A program made the position numbers and the translations under genes. This document shows, piece by piece, positions 16,723 to 24,870 of a stretch of DNA of 64,000 nucleotides. Origin of the DNA: Marinobacter sp. 2_MG-2023 (lineage in GTDB: Bacteria; Pseudomonadota; Gammaproteobacteria; Pseudomonadales; Oleiphilaceae); contig NZ_JAUOPH010000003.1 in the NCBI RefSeq assembly GCF_030546935.1, positions 620,001 to 684,000 on the forward strand, given 5' to 3'. Position 1 is the stretch's first letter. Every line of letters begins with the position of its first letter. A model generated the notes under the pieces. That model did not search any database and had not been told where the DNA came from. It worked only from the letters and a program-made list of their open reading frames with translations.

Positions 16723-18159
16723 AGAATAATCTATTCTTATCTAGTTAGACGTGATGACCTAGCGTTTTGCTAGTAATGTTCTGTAAGTATAGGGCGCTAA
16801 CTGTAGACTTTGGTTTCTATCGGATACTAATCTATAATTCGACCCCAAAACTTATGAGCCTCACCACCCGAATGAGCGCTGCTAAATTCGTGGGGGCTCT
16901 GTGGTGGTTGAATATATCGCGCAAAATCGCCTTCAAAAACGACATCCTATACCTCTGAGTGAAACAGAAGGTAGTTTGACTAGATATCTATTGTTCAAGG
17001 CCAAACCCCTCCCGCTACTCCCGTGTGCGCCTTGGCCGGGAAGACGCCCAGCTCACCGCAGACCTACTCATCCAACCATAATGGCCTTAGGATATCATCC
17101 AAAAGAGTGAGTCGTTAGCCCAGAACAGCTTTGGATCAAAATTTGACAGCCGGCGGTGAGATGCTTGACGAGATAGATACTATTAACGTCTACCATTCTC
17201 TCGATGTTAGATCACTCAACACATATTGCTTGATAGGCCAATTAGACACTGGAACGACGAAGCTGTCACTAGTCGTGCCTGTCGAAGCATCGCTGATGAG
17301 CCAGCTAAAAAGGGCCTAGAAGGAGCCAAATCTTCACCCTAACGAGCAGAACTAAAATGAATAACCTGTCATGCGAATCAGATCTACCCCAGACCGACCC
17401 AACCACATTTACAGCAATATGACACCACCTAAATCAATAGGAGCACCTATTGATTTAGGTGGTTACCTTGTAAACGTCTGTATGTTCTACAGGCTAGTTT
17501 GGCAATACCACCTTTACCGTCTCCTTCCAAACTCAAGACCAGTCTCGGGGCCAATGTGATACACGACGGACGGCTAGCGCCTATTCGGTTCAAGAATGCT
17601 AATAGTTCTGACAACACCAAATAATTTAAAGTGATAAACAACTAGCTAGTTCGCGCGAAATTGGGCCAGCGCTCCACAACCTCGAATTTGAGCGGGGTAC
17701 CTGACGAAACCTATATAAAACCAAGGCTATTTTTAGTAGCTACCAACTCCGCAATGGCCTATACCTTATATTGCAGTGGCACATTGGCCGCGGAATCTGG
17801 ATTAGCAATGAGCCGACGTGATCGCGTTGAGACTGTTATAAATCCGTTGCTTGGGCGAAAGACGAATGATTTTTTCCTGTCACTACGTTAACTGAGATAC
17901 AATCATAGAGACGAAAAGATATTTATGAAGAGGTTCAGTCATCTTTAACCTCATGTTATGCTTCTAGTAGTGTTCTTCAACGTCAGATTCTTAAAAATGA
18001 ATCGTCCTAGCACGTAGTTTTAAAGTTTTTTGGAGACTGAAATAGCATAAATCTATAATATTTTATTTAATCTACAACAAACAAAAGACCAAAAAACTTT
18101 GATTTAAAATAACAATATATAGAACACCTAAAATATTATTTTTCAAAATAGGGATTGAA
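16723..18159. other. Gene-poor decayed region
   Basis: About 1.4 kb with no credible gene. Only short open frames (about 60-76 codons) occur, without good ribosome sites or recognisable domains, and stops are scattered in all frames. Its first two thirds are less AT-rich than the flanking glycosyltransferase gene, which suggests a different origin. It contains the inverted repeat at 17424-17463. I read it as the remains of deleted genes or a mobile element, without being able to name one. The last about 100 bp are extremely AT-rich and probably hold the promoter of the next gene. Confidence 0.5.
17424..17463. repeat. Perfect 18-bp inverted repeat with 4-base loop
   Basis: Arms ACCACCTAAATCAATAGG and its exact reverse complement flank the loop AGCA. 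There is no T tract, so it is not a standard terminator. The flanks also pair in part (TTTACA on the left, TGTAAA on the right), so a larger imperfect cruciform is possible. It sits in the middle of the decayed region. Confidence 0.85.
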
Positions 18160-19266
18160 ATGAAAAACATTAGAGTTGGAATCACAGAAATGCACGGAAT
18201 CGCTAAGGAGTACTCCAAATTCCCGCCTCCTGGAGTAGAGTACTCGAAGGTTGAATCCACGAATAAAATAACAAAATATATATTTAGGTCTGCAGCAAAG
18301 GGTGTCTATTCATATGTAAACTCAAATGATCATGACATCATAGAAGCACCATTATTTCCAGTAATAACAAAAAAACCTTGGGTCTATACACCAGCCCATT
18401 TTTCCTCAGCTGGAACCTTTGATTTATTCGGGATACCTACGCCCAGAGTAATAAAAATGATTTTTGTTAAACAACTATTAAAACAGGACAATTTCAAAAA
18501 ATTACTTTTTAAAAGTCATCATGGAAAGCGCTCTCTGATTGAATATGGAAACATTAATGATCCGGATATTTTGTCGAAAACAGATGTTGTCTATCCGGCT
18601 GTTAGACTTATTCCTGACCATATGATTAAGTACAACGAAAATAAGGTTAACTTGCTTTTCGTTGGGGAATTTCTTCGTAAAGGCGGCGCTAATGTAGTAG
18701 ACGCTTTTCTTCGACTAAGAAACGAGTATGAGCACATTCACCTAACCATATGTTCAAGCAGAAAATTTCAGACAAACAACAGAGAACTGGAGTTAGAATA
18801 CTTAAAAAAAATAGACAAATGCCCAGAAATATCTATCGGATTTTACGATAGAGAAACACTAATGAATAAGATAATACCAGAATCCGATATTTACTTATGC
18901 CCAACATATCAAGAAGCTTGGGGATTTTCTATACAAGAGGCGATGGCTTTTGGCCGAGCCATAGTAACTACTAACATCAGCGCAATACCAGAAATGATTG
19001 AAGATGGAGAATCTGGGTTGATGATTCCAATTAGGGATCATGAATTCATAAAGTCGTCTAAAGGATATATAGTCAACACAATCCCTAAAGATTTTAAAGA
19101 ATTTGTCACAGAGCATGTATACCAAAAATGCCGTCTACTCATCGAAAACTACTCTGAAAGAAAACGGATCGGGCAATCTGCTCTAGAAGTAAGTAGAACA
19201 AAGTTTTCGATGGAAAACCGTCAAAAAAAGATGCTAGAGATATACACGGAATCGCTAAAAAATTAG
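18160..19266 (+). CDS. Family 4 glycosyltransferase
   Basis: 368 residues, GT-B fold. The C-terminal half shows the GT4 pattern: NLLFVGEFLRKGGANVV near residue 165, SDIYLCPTYQEAWGFSIQEAMAFGRAIV near residue 245 with the E-x7-E nucleotide-sugar motif, and EMIEDGESGLMIP. An AGGGA-like ribosome site precedes the ATG. The gene is strongly AT-rich and lysine/asparagine/isoleucine-heavy compared with the minus-strand EPS operon, as expected for a horizontally exchanged repeat-unit gene. It stands apart from its neighbours, with the decayed region upstream and a 133-bp gap downstream. Confidence 0.85.
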   Translation: MKNIRVGITEMHGIAKEYSKFPPPGVEYSKVESTNKITKYIFRSAAKGVYSYVNSNDHDIIEAPLFPVITKKPWVYTPAHFSSAGTFDLFGIPTPRVIKMIFVKQLLKQDNFKKLLFKSHHGKRSLIEYGNINDPDILSKTDVVYPAVRLIPDHMIKYNENKVNLLFVGEFLRKGGANVVDAFLRLRNEYEHIHLTICSSRKFQTNNRELELEYLKKIDKCPEISIGFYDRETLMNKIIPESDIYLCPTYQEAWGFSIQEAMAFGRAIVTTNISAIPEMIEDGESGLMIPIRDHEFIKSSKGYIVNTIPKDFKEFVTEHVYQKCRLLIENYSERKRIGQSALEVSRTKFSMENRQKKMLEIYTESLKN

Positions 19267-19399
19267 GCTATTCTTTAAATTTAAAGATACAAAAAATAAA
19301 TTGGCTATATTCTCTATTTTCTTAAAATAATAAGATACATACTATTAAAACTTAAGGTGTAACATAAAGTGGCTAACAAGTTATCAATTTGAGAGTTTT

Positions 19400-19870
19400 A
19401 TGAATAATATAAATTCCACAGAAGAGCATACAGGACAATTAAGGGATGTACTTAACATCCCTATAATTATAATTAGCCTAGATGACTCTTCATTATCAAC
19501 TATTCTGGACAACCCATCTTTTTTCAACAAAAAAGAATTCTGTATAATCGTATCAATAAATAAAATTAATAAAAAAAAAATTTACAAAGCAATTAATTTA
19601 TACCGAACTAAAAAGCTATTAAAAAATATCACAAAAAAACTCAAAAACGAGAAAAATCTATCGGTAAAATCTATTATTGGAATATATCCATCCTTGGAGT
19701 ATCCAGCATGCGTTTATGAGTTGCACACCTTTGCCGAGAGGTATGTATATAAAAACATCCTCCCTCATAAAAACTCTTTTTCAAAAAAATTAATAGGATA
19801 CCTCATCAGAAAGATTCTAGGTTTTCCCGCCTCTATTGGTGCCCTCGGCCTTATTATTAATAGAGAATAG
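19400..19870 (+). CDS. Hypothetical protein, AT-rich, upstream of APH-fold kinase
   Basis: 156 residues with no family I recognise. It is basic (many Lys/Asn/Ile), begins with a DVLNIPIIIISLDDSSL strand-turn pattern and has an aromatic segment YPACVYELHTFAERYVYKN near residue 105. No signal peptide; the tail LGFPASIGALGLIINRE is mildly hydrophobic. The extremely AT-rich codon use matches its partner. It is only five bases before the kinase-like gene, so the two are very probably co-translated and functionally linked. Confidence 0.6.
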   Translation: MNNINSTEEHTGQLRDVLNIPIIIISLDDSSLSTILDNPSFFNKKEFCIIVSINKINKKKIYKAINLYRTKKLLKNITKKLKNEKNLSVKSIIGIYPSLEYPACVYELHTFAERYVYKNILPHKNSFSKKLIGYLIRKILGFPASIGALGLIINRE

Positions 19871-19875
19871 TATAT

Positions 19876-20796
19876 ATGAATTTTATTAAAAGTTTTCTTT
19901 CAACTACAGATTTACTTCCTAACAACTTTTCCAAACTTTCGATAGCCTGCATTAGCACGACCAGGCCTATTTATCTGATATTTACCGAAAGTGATGATTA
20001 CCCTATGTACGTTATCCGAAAAATCAGTGACGATCATGATCTTCATTCTAGCAATATCCACAAAAAAATTTACCAGCTAGCAGGAAACTTTCTTCCTGAG
20101 CCCGTTGGAATATACATACATGAAGGAAAAAAATATGATGTCCAGAGAGGAGTCAAAGGTGTTCCTTGGTTCCAACTCAAGGCAAAAATTAGGAGCAAAA
20201 ACGCACGAGAACAGCTTGAAAAAAGAATATGGAAAACTTTAAGAGAATTTCAACACACCATATCTCAATCCGAATACAACATAATAAAAAAAATTCAGCC
20301 GCACGAAGAGTTGAAAAAAGCCCGTTTAGCTTACTTAAGTACTGGTGAGACATTGAGCGGTCAGCTTAAAATCATTTTAGAAAGGGCAATTGATGACCTA
20401 AAATACTCAACCACTTGTCCATCAATACCGCAGCATGGAGACTTCTGCCTGAATAACCTGATTATTGATACGAATCATATTACAGTGATTGATTTTGAAG
20501 ATTTTTTAATAACAAAGATGCCGTTGTATGATCACTTCAGCCTCGCCCTGTCGCTTCCGTCGTGCGGGAATGAACCTGCTAAACGTGCAAATGTATTCAG
20601 TCATTCGTCCATAGTCACATCAGCTAATGCTTTAAGTATTCACGAAGAGCTAATAAGATGGCATTTCCTTCATCACCTTCTACTCCGTCTAGGACCATGG
20701 AGCAATAGCGTTAAACGAGCACCTTATCGTGCTTCTCTTAAGAGAATCCTGGATAGCTTTATTAAGCAGCAATTTATAAACTCATATGAAAAGTAG
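19876..20796 (+). CDS. Aminoglycoside-phosphotransferase-fold kinase
   Basis: 306 residues of the APH/choline-kinase-like superfamily. The catalytic loop is QHGDFCLNNLII near residue 190, with catalytic Asp and metal-binding Asn, followed by the DFG-like IDFEDF near residue 215. The N-lobe has YVIRKISDD, where the lysine could contact ATP. It probably phosphorylates a small hydroxylated acceptor such as a sugar, choline or ethanolamine headgroup. Its place between sugar transferases and a flippase suggests sugar or lipid-linked-glycan phosphorylation rather than antibiotic resistance. It converges with the flippase gene. Confidence 0.75.
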   Translation: MNFIKSFLSTTDLLPNNFSKLSIACISTTRPIYLIFTESDDYPMYVIRKISDDHDLHSSNIHKKIYQLAGNFLPEPVGIYIHEGKKYDVQRGVKGVPWFQLKAKIRSKNAREQLEKRIWKTLREFQHTISQSEYNIIKKIQPHEELKKARLAYLSTGETLSGQLKIILERAIDDLKYSTTCPSIPQHGDFCLNNLIIDTNHITVIDFEDFLITKMPLYDHFSLALSLPSCGNEPAKRANVFSHSSIVTSANALSIHEELIRWHFLHHLLLRLGPWSNSVKRAPYRASLKRILDSFIKQQFINSYEK

Positions 20797-20827
20797 AACG
20801 ATTTTATGTCTTTAATTACTTCCCAGA

Positions 20828-22270
20828 TTAATTGCCAAACTTTATTTTATACAACCTAATAATTTCATTTTTTATTGGGTGCTTAGTGATAAAAATCGTA
20901 GAAATCCAAACTACCGGTAATACGATAGAAATTTGCAAGAGTGAAAAAATTGGTGCCGTAGTATCATACGGAAATACGCAAGAAATCAGATAAGTCGACA
21001 TCCAACAAGAGGCTGCCACAACCACACTTGAGAACAAAGATCGTAAATAAACAAAAAATTCGAGTTCGACTTTTAATTTCATGAAATAGCTCGAAACGAG
21101 GAAATCTATAAAACCAGAAAAAATGAAAGCATATCCAACCCCTAGTAATCCCCATTTAGGATAAACTGAAAAAATTAGCATTAAAAAAAACAAAAGGACA
21201 ACAATTTCTTTTAATAACATCGCCCCTTCCTTTCCAACCGCCACTAGAGCCTGCGGCGCAAGAACGTGGCTAGCACGAAGCATCGCCCAAAACGCCAGCA
21301 CCGAAGCAATAGGTGCCGACGAGTCCCACTGATCCCCAAACATAAGCCTTATAGCTGGTAAACTTGCCACACTGGCAACCGCCAACACTGGCCAGACAAC
21401 ACCCACGATAAGTTGAGCTGCACGGGTATAAGCTTTCACCATACTTTCATTTCTTTTACGAACATCTGACAGGTAGGGCAAGGCAACTGGAGATATACCG
21501 GAGAGAAGTGCGTCCGATACGAACACCATAAAGCCAAGCCCTCTTGAAAATATCCCAACTTGTCCGGGGCCACCAACTTTCCCGATTATCATATCTGGAA
21601 TTGTGAAGTGGGCTCTTCGTACTACATGACTGAAAGACATGAATATTCCAAGTTTCGCTATGGGCTTTATATCAGCGAAGCGCGGCCTGTAGACCTTCAC
21701 ACTCCTTGTAAAATACATATAAAGTGAAAATTGCACTAGCACTGAAGAAAGGTTGCCAAACGCCAAAGAATAATAACTAAACCCATTAAGTATAAACAAA
21801 ACGGTAGTTGATATATTTGTCAAAGAAGAACACAATCTAATTATAGTTATCTCTTTAAACTTATACTCTCGACTTAACAAAGCGTTCGGTATACTGATAT
21901 AGGGAGCAAAAATAAAGCTAACAGAAAGTATAAAGAATATATTTGTCAAATCAGGAATATTAAAGAATTTAGAGGCAGGCATCGCAGCTACAACTACAAA
22001 AACACCTAACCCCCAAGATATTAATAGTGTCAAACCATACGCTGACATTATCTTGTCTTTTGTTAGCTCTTTCTCTCTGATCAAATAAGTATTAGCGCCC
22101 AAAATCCGGAACTCTGCCATTATCATCACTACGGAGCTAGCAATTGCAAATGTACCGATTTCTTCAGGACTAAGAAGACGCGCAACAACTACTGTATTTA
22201 TCAAGCCAACAATCATTAAGGCATAACGCCCTAGAGAGGAATATATTAGCGCCACTCTAACATTAGACAT
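20828..22270 (-). CDS. Second polysaccharide flippase, MOP superfamily (Wzx/PST)
   Basis: About 480 residues, polytopic. RYALMIVGLINTVVVARLLSPEEIGTFAIAS at the N-terminus is the classical first-helix pattern of PST transporters, and about twelve to fourteen helices follow. The frame opens at TTG 22279; ATG 22270 is preferred. It is the last gene of the long minus-strand operon, 69 bp below the ligase/polymerase gene. It is AT-rich like other variable-region genes. Its sequence is clearly different from the flippase at 6552, so the two are not a recent duplication. Confidence 0.87.
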   Translation of the reverse strand: MSNVRVALIYSSLGRYALMIVGLINTVVVARLLSPEEIGTFAIASSVVMIMAEFRILGANTYLIREKELTKDKIMSAYGLTLLISWGLGVFVVVAAMPASKFFNIPDLTNIFFILSVSFIFAPYISIPNALLSREYKFKEITIIRLCSSLTNISTTVLFILNGFSYYSLAFGNLSSVLVQFSLYMYFTRSVKVYRPRFADIKPIAKLGIFMSFSHVVRRAHFTIPDMIIGKVGGPGQVGIFSRGLGFMVFVSDALLSGISPVALPYLSDVRKRNESMVKAYTRAAQLIVGVVWPVLAVASVASLPAIRLMFGDQWDSSAPIASVLAFWAMLRASHVLAPQALVAVGKEGAMLLKEIVVLLFFLMLIFSVYPKWGLLGVGYAFIFSGFIDFLVSSYFMKLKVELEFFVYLRSLFSSVVVAASCWMSTYLISCVFPYDTTAPIFSLLQISIVLPVVWISTIFITKHPIKNEIIRLYKIKFGN

Positions 22271-22339
22271 AAATTTCAACTTCTTTAACGTTCACATTAA
22301 AAATACTCAAAGTATTTAACAAAATTAAAAATAACAACA

Positions 22340-23680
22340 TTATTCAATATAACTTTTACTACTCCGGACCTTTAAACCTCCGGATTTTTGACCAATAAAT
22401 CGAAGATAGTAAATATTGGAGCCTATAGCGATAAAAAGAATTAACCAATAAAGAACTTCTGATCTTGCTCTATCAATAAAACTAGCCGAAACTAAAAAAC
22501 TTATCAAAGCCCCCTCCAAAGCTAACATCTTAAAATAAGCGTTATAGTTTTCGACGCAAACTAAATGTCGCTTAGTATTTCTCGATAGATTGAAAGTTGA
22601 AACAAGTAAAGCAAACAAGAATATAAATCCTAGCCAACCAATCTCCGAAAGAATTTGAAACCAGGTAGAGTGAGTTGCTTTACCTTCTTTCCGCCCTTCG
22701 AAATAGCGTTCAGGCAGATAATTCGGACTTAATTCGATAAACCCCCGAACCCCTACTCCTAGCGGATAATCTTGCAAGACGTCAAACGTTGCCATCCAGA
22801 AATCTATTCGGTGAGAGCCACTTTTGCCACCATCATCAACTTCTCGCAAAGTCTCCATTCGGGACCAGAATGCCTCATCAGTTACGTAAATTGTGCCTGC
22901 CAAGGCCACCAAAATTACTAGAATGGCCGTCCCTCTCTGTCCTTTTCGCTGATGCTTTGAAAAGATCATGTAAAACAAGAAAAACAATGTACCGACAACT
23001 GCACCAAGAAACGCACCCCGGCTATTGATGAGAACAATACCGTTTGCAATAAATGCTCCACAAAAAATAGCTAAAACTTTTATTTTTTTGTTACCCATCC
23101 AAGCCATATAAGTCAGAATAGTTAACGCAGGAACCATTGCAGCCGCGGTCATATTCCCGTCACCGCCTGTGTCAACCATACCGATACCCTCAACGCGACC
23201 CTGTGCGTTTCGTCCTACACTATATGCAATATATCCAAGATAAGTAACACCCGCGACATAAACCCACAGGCATGCATCCAAAGCTTTTTCAGAAGAGACT
23301 AACTTGTATGCGGCAAGGATGATAACTATAAGCTTTGCAAAATCATACGTGAACGTCTTATGAACATCAGAAATTATTGCAAAGTTAATCATAAAAACAT
23401 ACATAGCTAAAATAGCTAACATCCATTTAAAAACAGGCTGCCTATTCCATTGTGCATTTTTCGATAACTCTTTATATCGAATCGCTAGTATGAACAACAT
23501 CGTAATTGCCGAAATAAAAGAATACTGCAGCCCAGGTATACTAGCAGCCCACCACCGGCTATCTGGATTAACGAAATAAACTAATTGGTAAACTAGTACA
23601 GACGAGACAGGAGTGATGAATAGAGCAGCGAAAATTCCTGCCATAAATAAAAACAAGAATAGAAGGGCGATTTTTCCCAT
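22340..23680 (-). CDS. O-antigen ligase/polymerase family membrane protein (exosortase-locus type)
   Basis: 446 residues, about ten or more transmembrane helices. The start with FVNPDSRWWA and the late periplasmic/membrane segment ATHSTWFQILSEIGWLGFIFLF fit the Wzy_C/O-antigen ligase superfamily, including the putative O-glycosylation ligases of XrtA loci. INSRGAFLG near residue 215 is also typical. As the only Wzy-like protein in the window it may polymerise the EPS, or ligate glycan to protein. It is 38 bp downstream of the GT4 gene in the operon, at the point where the operon becomes AT-rich. Confidence 0.8.
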   Translation of the reverse strand: MGKIALLFLFLFMAGIFAALFITPVSSVLVYQLVYFVNPDSRWWAASIPGLQYSFISAITMLFILAIRYKELSKNAQWNRQPVFKWMLAILAMYVFMINFAIISDVHKTFTYDFAKLIVIILAAYKLVSSEKALDACLWVYVAGVTYLGYIAYSVGRNAQGRVEGIGMVDTGGDGNMTAAAMVPALTILTYMAWMGNKKIKVLAIFCGAFIANGIVLINSRGAFLGAVVGTLFFLFYMIFSKHQRKGQRGTAILVILVALAGTIYVTDEAFWSRMETLREVDDGGKSGSHRIDFWMATFDVLQDYPLGVGVRGFIELSPNYLPERYFEGRKEGKATHSTWFQILSEIGWLGFIFLFALLVSTFNLSRNTKRHLVCVENYNAYFKMLALEGALISFLVSASFIDRARSEVLYWLILFIAIGSNIYYLRFIGQKSGGLKVRSSKSYIE

Positions 23681-23718
23681 TCTCTAGTTAATCCATACGT
23701 AGAACATAGGTATTGACA

Positions 23719-24870
23719 TCATTCATTATTTCCATAGTAAATGGCTATATACTTGGACACCATAACCCTTGCGCTAAAGCTATCAGAGAATCTATAGCGA
23801 GCTGCATCACCCATGTTCGTTCGTACAGCTTCCCTCTTATGGAGCGCCTCTAAAGCAGCCGCAAAAGAATGTGGACTGTTAGGAACTGTGAGCAGCCCAG
23901 TTAGTTCATCCTCGATGATCTCAGGATTCCCACCAACTCTGGTTGCTACCGAAGGCATTCCCAAACTCATTGCCTCAAGCAAGGTCATCGATGTTCCTTC
24001 CGTATGTGAAGATAGGAGGAATACATCCATAGCAGACAGGTAATGCACCGGATTATTAATAAATCCCGTAAATACTGTTCGCTCATCTATCCCCAGTTCC
24101 TTGGCCAATGCGACCAGTTTTTCTTTGTCTGGTCCATCACCTACCATCAACAGATAGCTATCTGGAGATTTTTCATTGAACTCTTTAAAAGCTCTAAGCA
24201 TCATACTTTGATTTTTAACCGGATCGAGCCGGGAAACGGTACCCACAACAAAAGCATCCTGGGGAATCCCCAAGCTCTCTCGCACCTTTTGTACTTCCAG
24301 ATCATCCCGCTTCAGTGGCGATATTCCGTTATAAACTACCTGGATCTTTTTTCTCGGGATAAATTCGTAGGTTACGAGTGCATCTTTGGTTGCCTTTGAA
24401 ATCGCCACGACGGCTGGCGTTAACAGGGCCATCAGGGGATTGACAAGCATTGCTTTATAGCGGTATCTGTCAGGATAGAAACGACCATGTTCTGTGAAAA
24501 CCACCTTGGCTTGTGTTCCAAGAGCAGCCAGCCAACCATATATCCAGGGCGTATACTGATGGCAGTGCACCACATCAAACTGCCCTTCCTTCACTCGCTT
24601 CCGGATTGCCGTAATCAACGACCGGTCAAACCCTTGTTTTCGTGCCACTTTATGAACCGGGGTGCCCGACTTTTCAAGCGCTTCACCAATTGGCCCTATC
24701 TGACCATCAATACAAAGAATTTCAGACTCAACCCCTTCCGAAGCCATGCCCTGAACGAGCTGCCGAATAACTTGTTCCGTGCCACCAATTCCCATGTTGA
24801 AGGTAACGTGCAAAACCTTCAGTGACTTACCGAGGTGTTGAGATACTTTCCCACTCTTATCGCCAATCAT
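23719..24870 (-). CDS. Family 4 glycosyltransferase, XrtA/PEP-CTERM system type
   Basis: 383 residues, GT-B fold. N-terminal domain: VLHVTFNMGIGGTEQVIRQL, VVHCHQYTPWIYG and TEHGRFYPD. C-terminal domain: VGTVSRLDPVKNQSMML, FLLSSHTEGTSMTLLEAMSLGMP with the E-x7-E motif, and VGGNPEIIEDELTGLL. This matches the sugar transferases regularly found in exosortase A EPS loci. Its start overlaps the amidotransferase stop as ATGA. Likely cytoplasmic and membrane-associated, extending the lipid-linked repeat unit. Confidence 0.87.
   Translation of the reverse strand: MIGDKSGKVSQHLGKSLKVLHVTFNMGIGGTEQVIRQLVQGMASEGVESEILCIDGQIGPIGEALEKSGTPVHKVARKQGFDRSLITAIRKRVKEGQFDVVHCHQYTPWIYGWLAALGTQAKVVFTEHGRFYPDRYRYKAMLVNPLMALLTPAVVAISKATKDALVTYEFIPRKKIQVVYNGISPLKRDDLEVQKVRESLGIPQDAFVVGTVSRLDPVKNQSMMLRAFKEFNEKSPDSYLLMVGDGPDKEKLVALAKELGIDERTVFTGFINNPVHYLSAMDVFLLSSHTEGTSMTLLEAMSLGMPSVATRVGGNPEIIEDELTGLLTVPNSPHSFAAALEALHKREAVRTNMGDAARYRFSDSFSARVMVSKYIAIYYGNNE

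Noticed and set aside
17000..17090. Short frame reading RLGREDAQLTADLLIQP, vaguely like the N-terminus of malate/L-lactate dehydrogenases
   Set aside because: About 30 residues between stops, no further matching sequence downstream in any frame; too weak to call a pseudogene.
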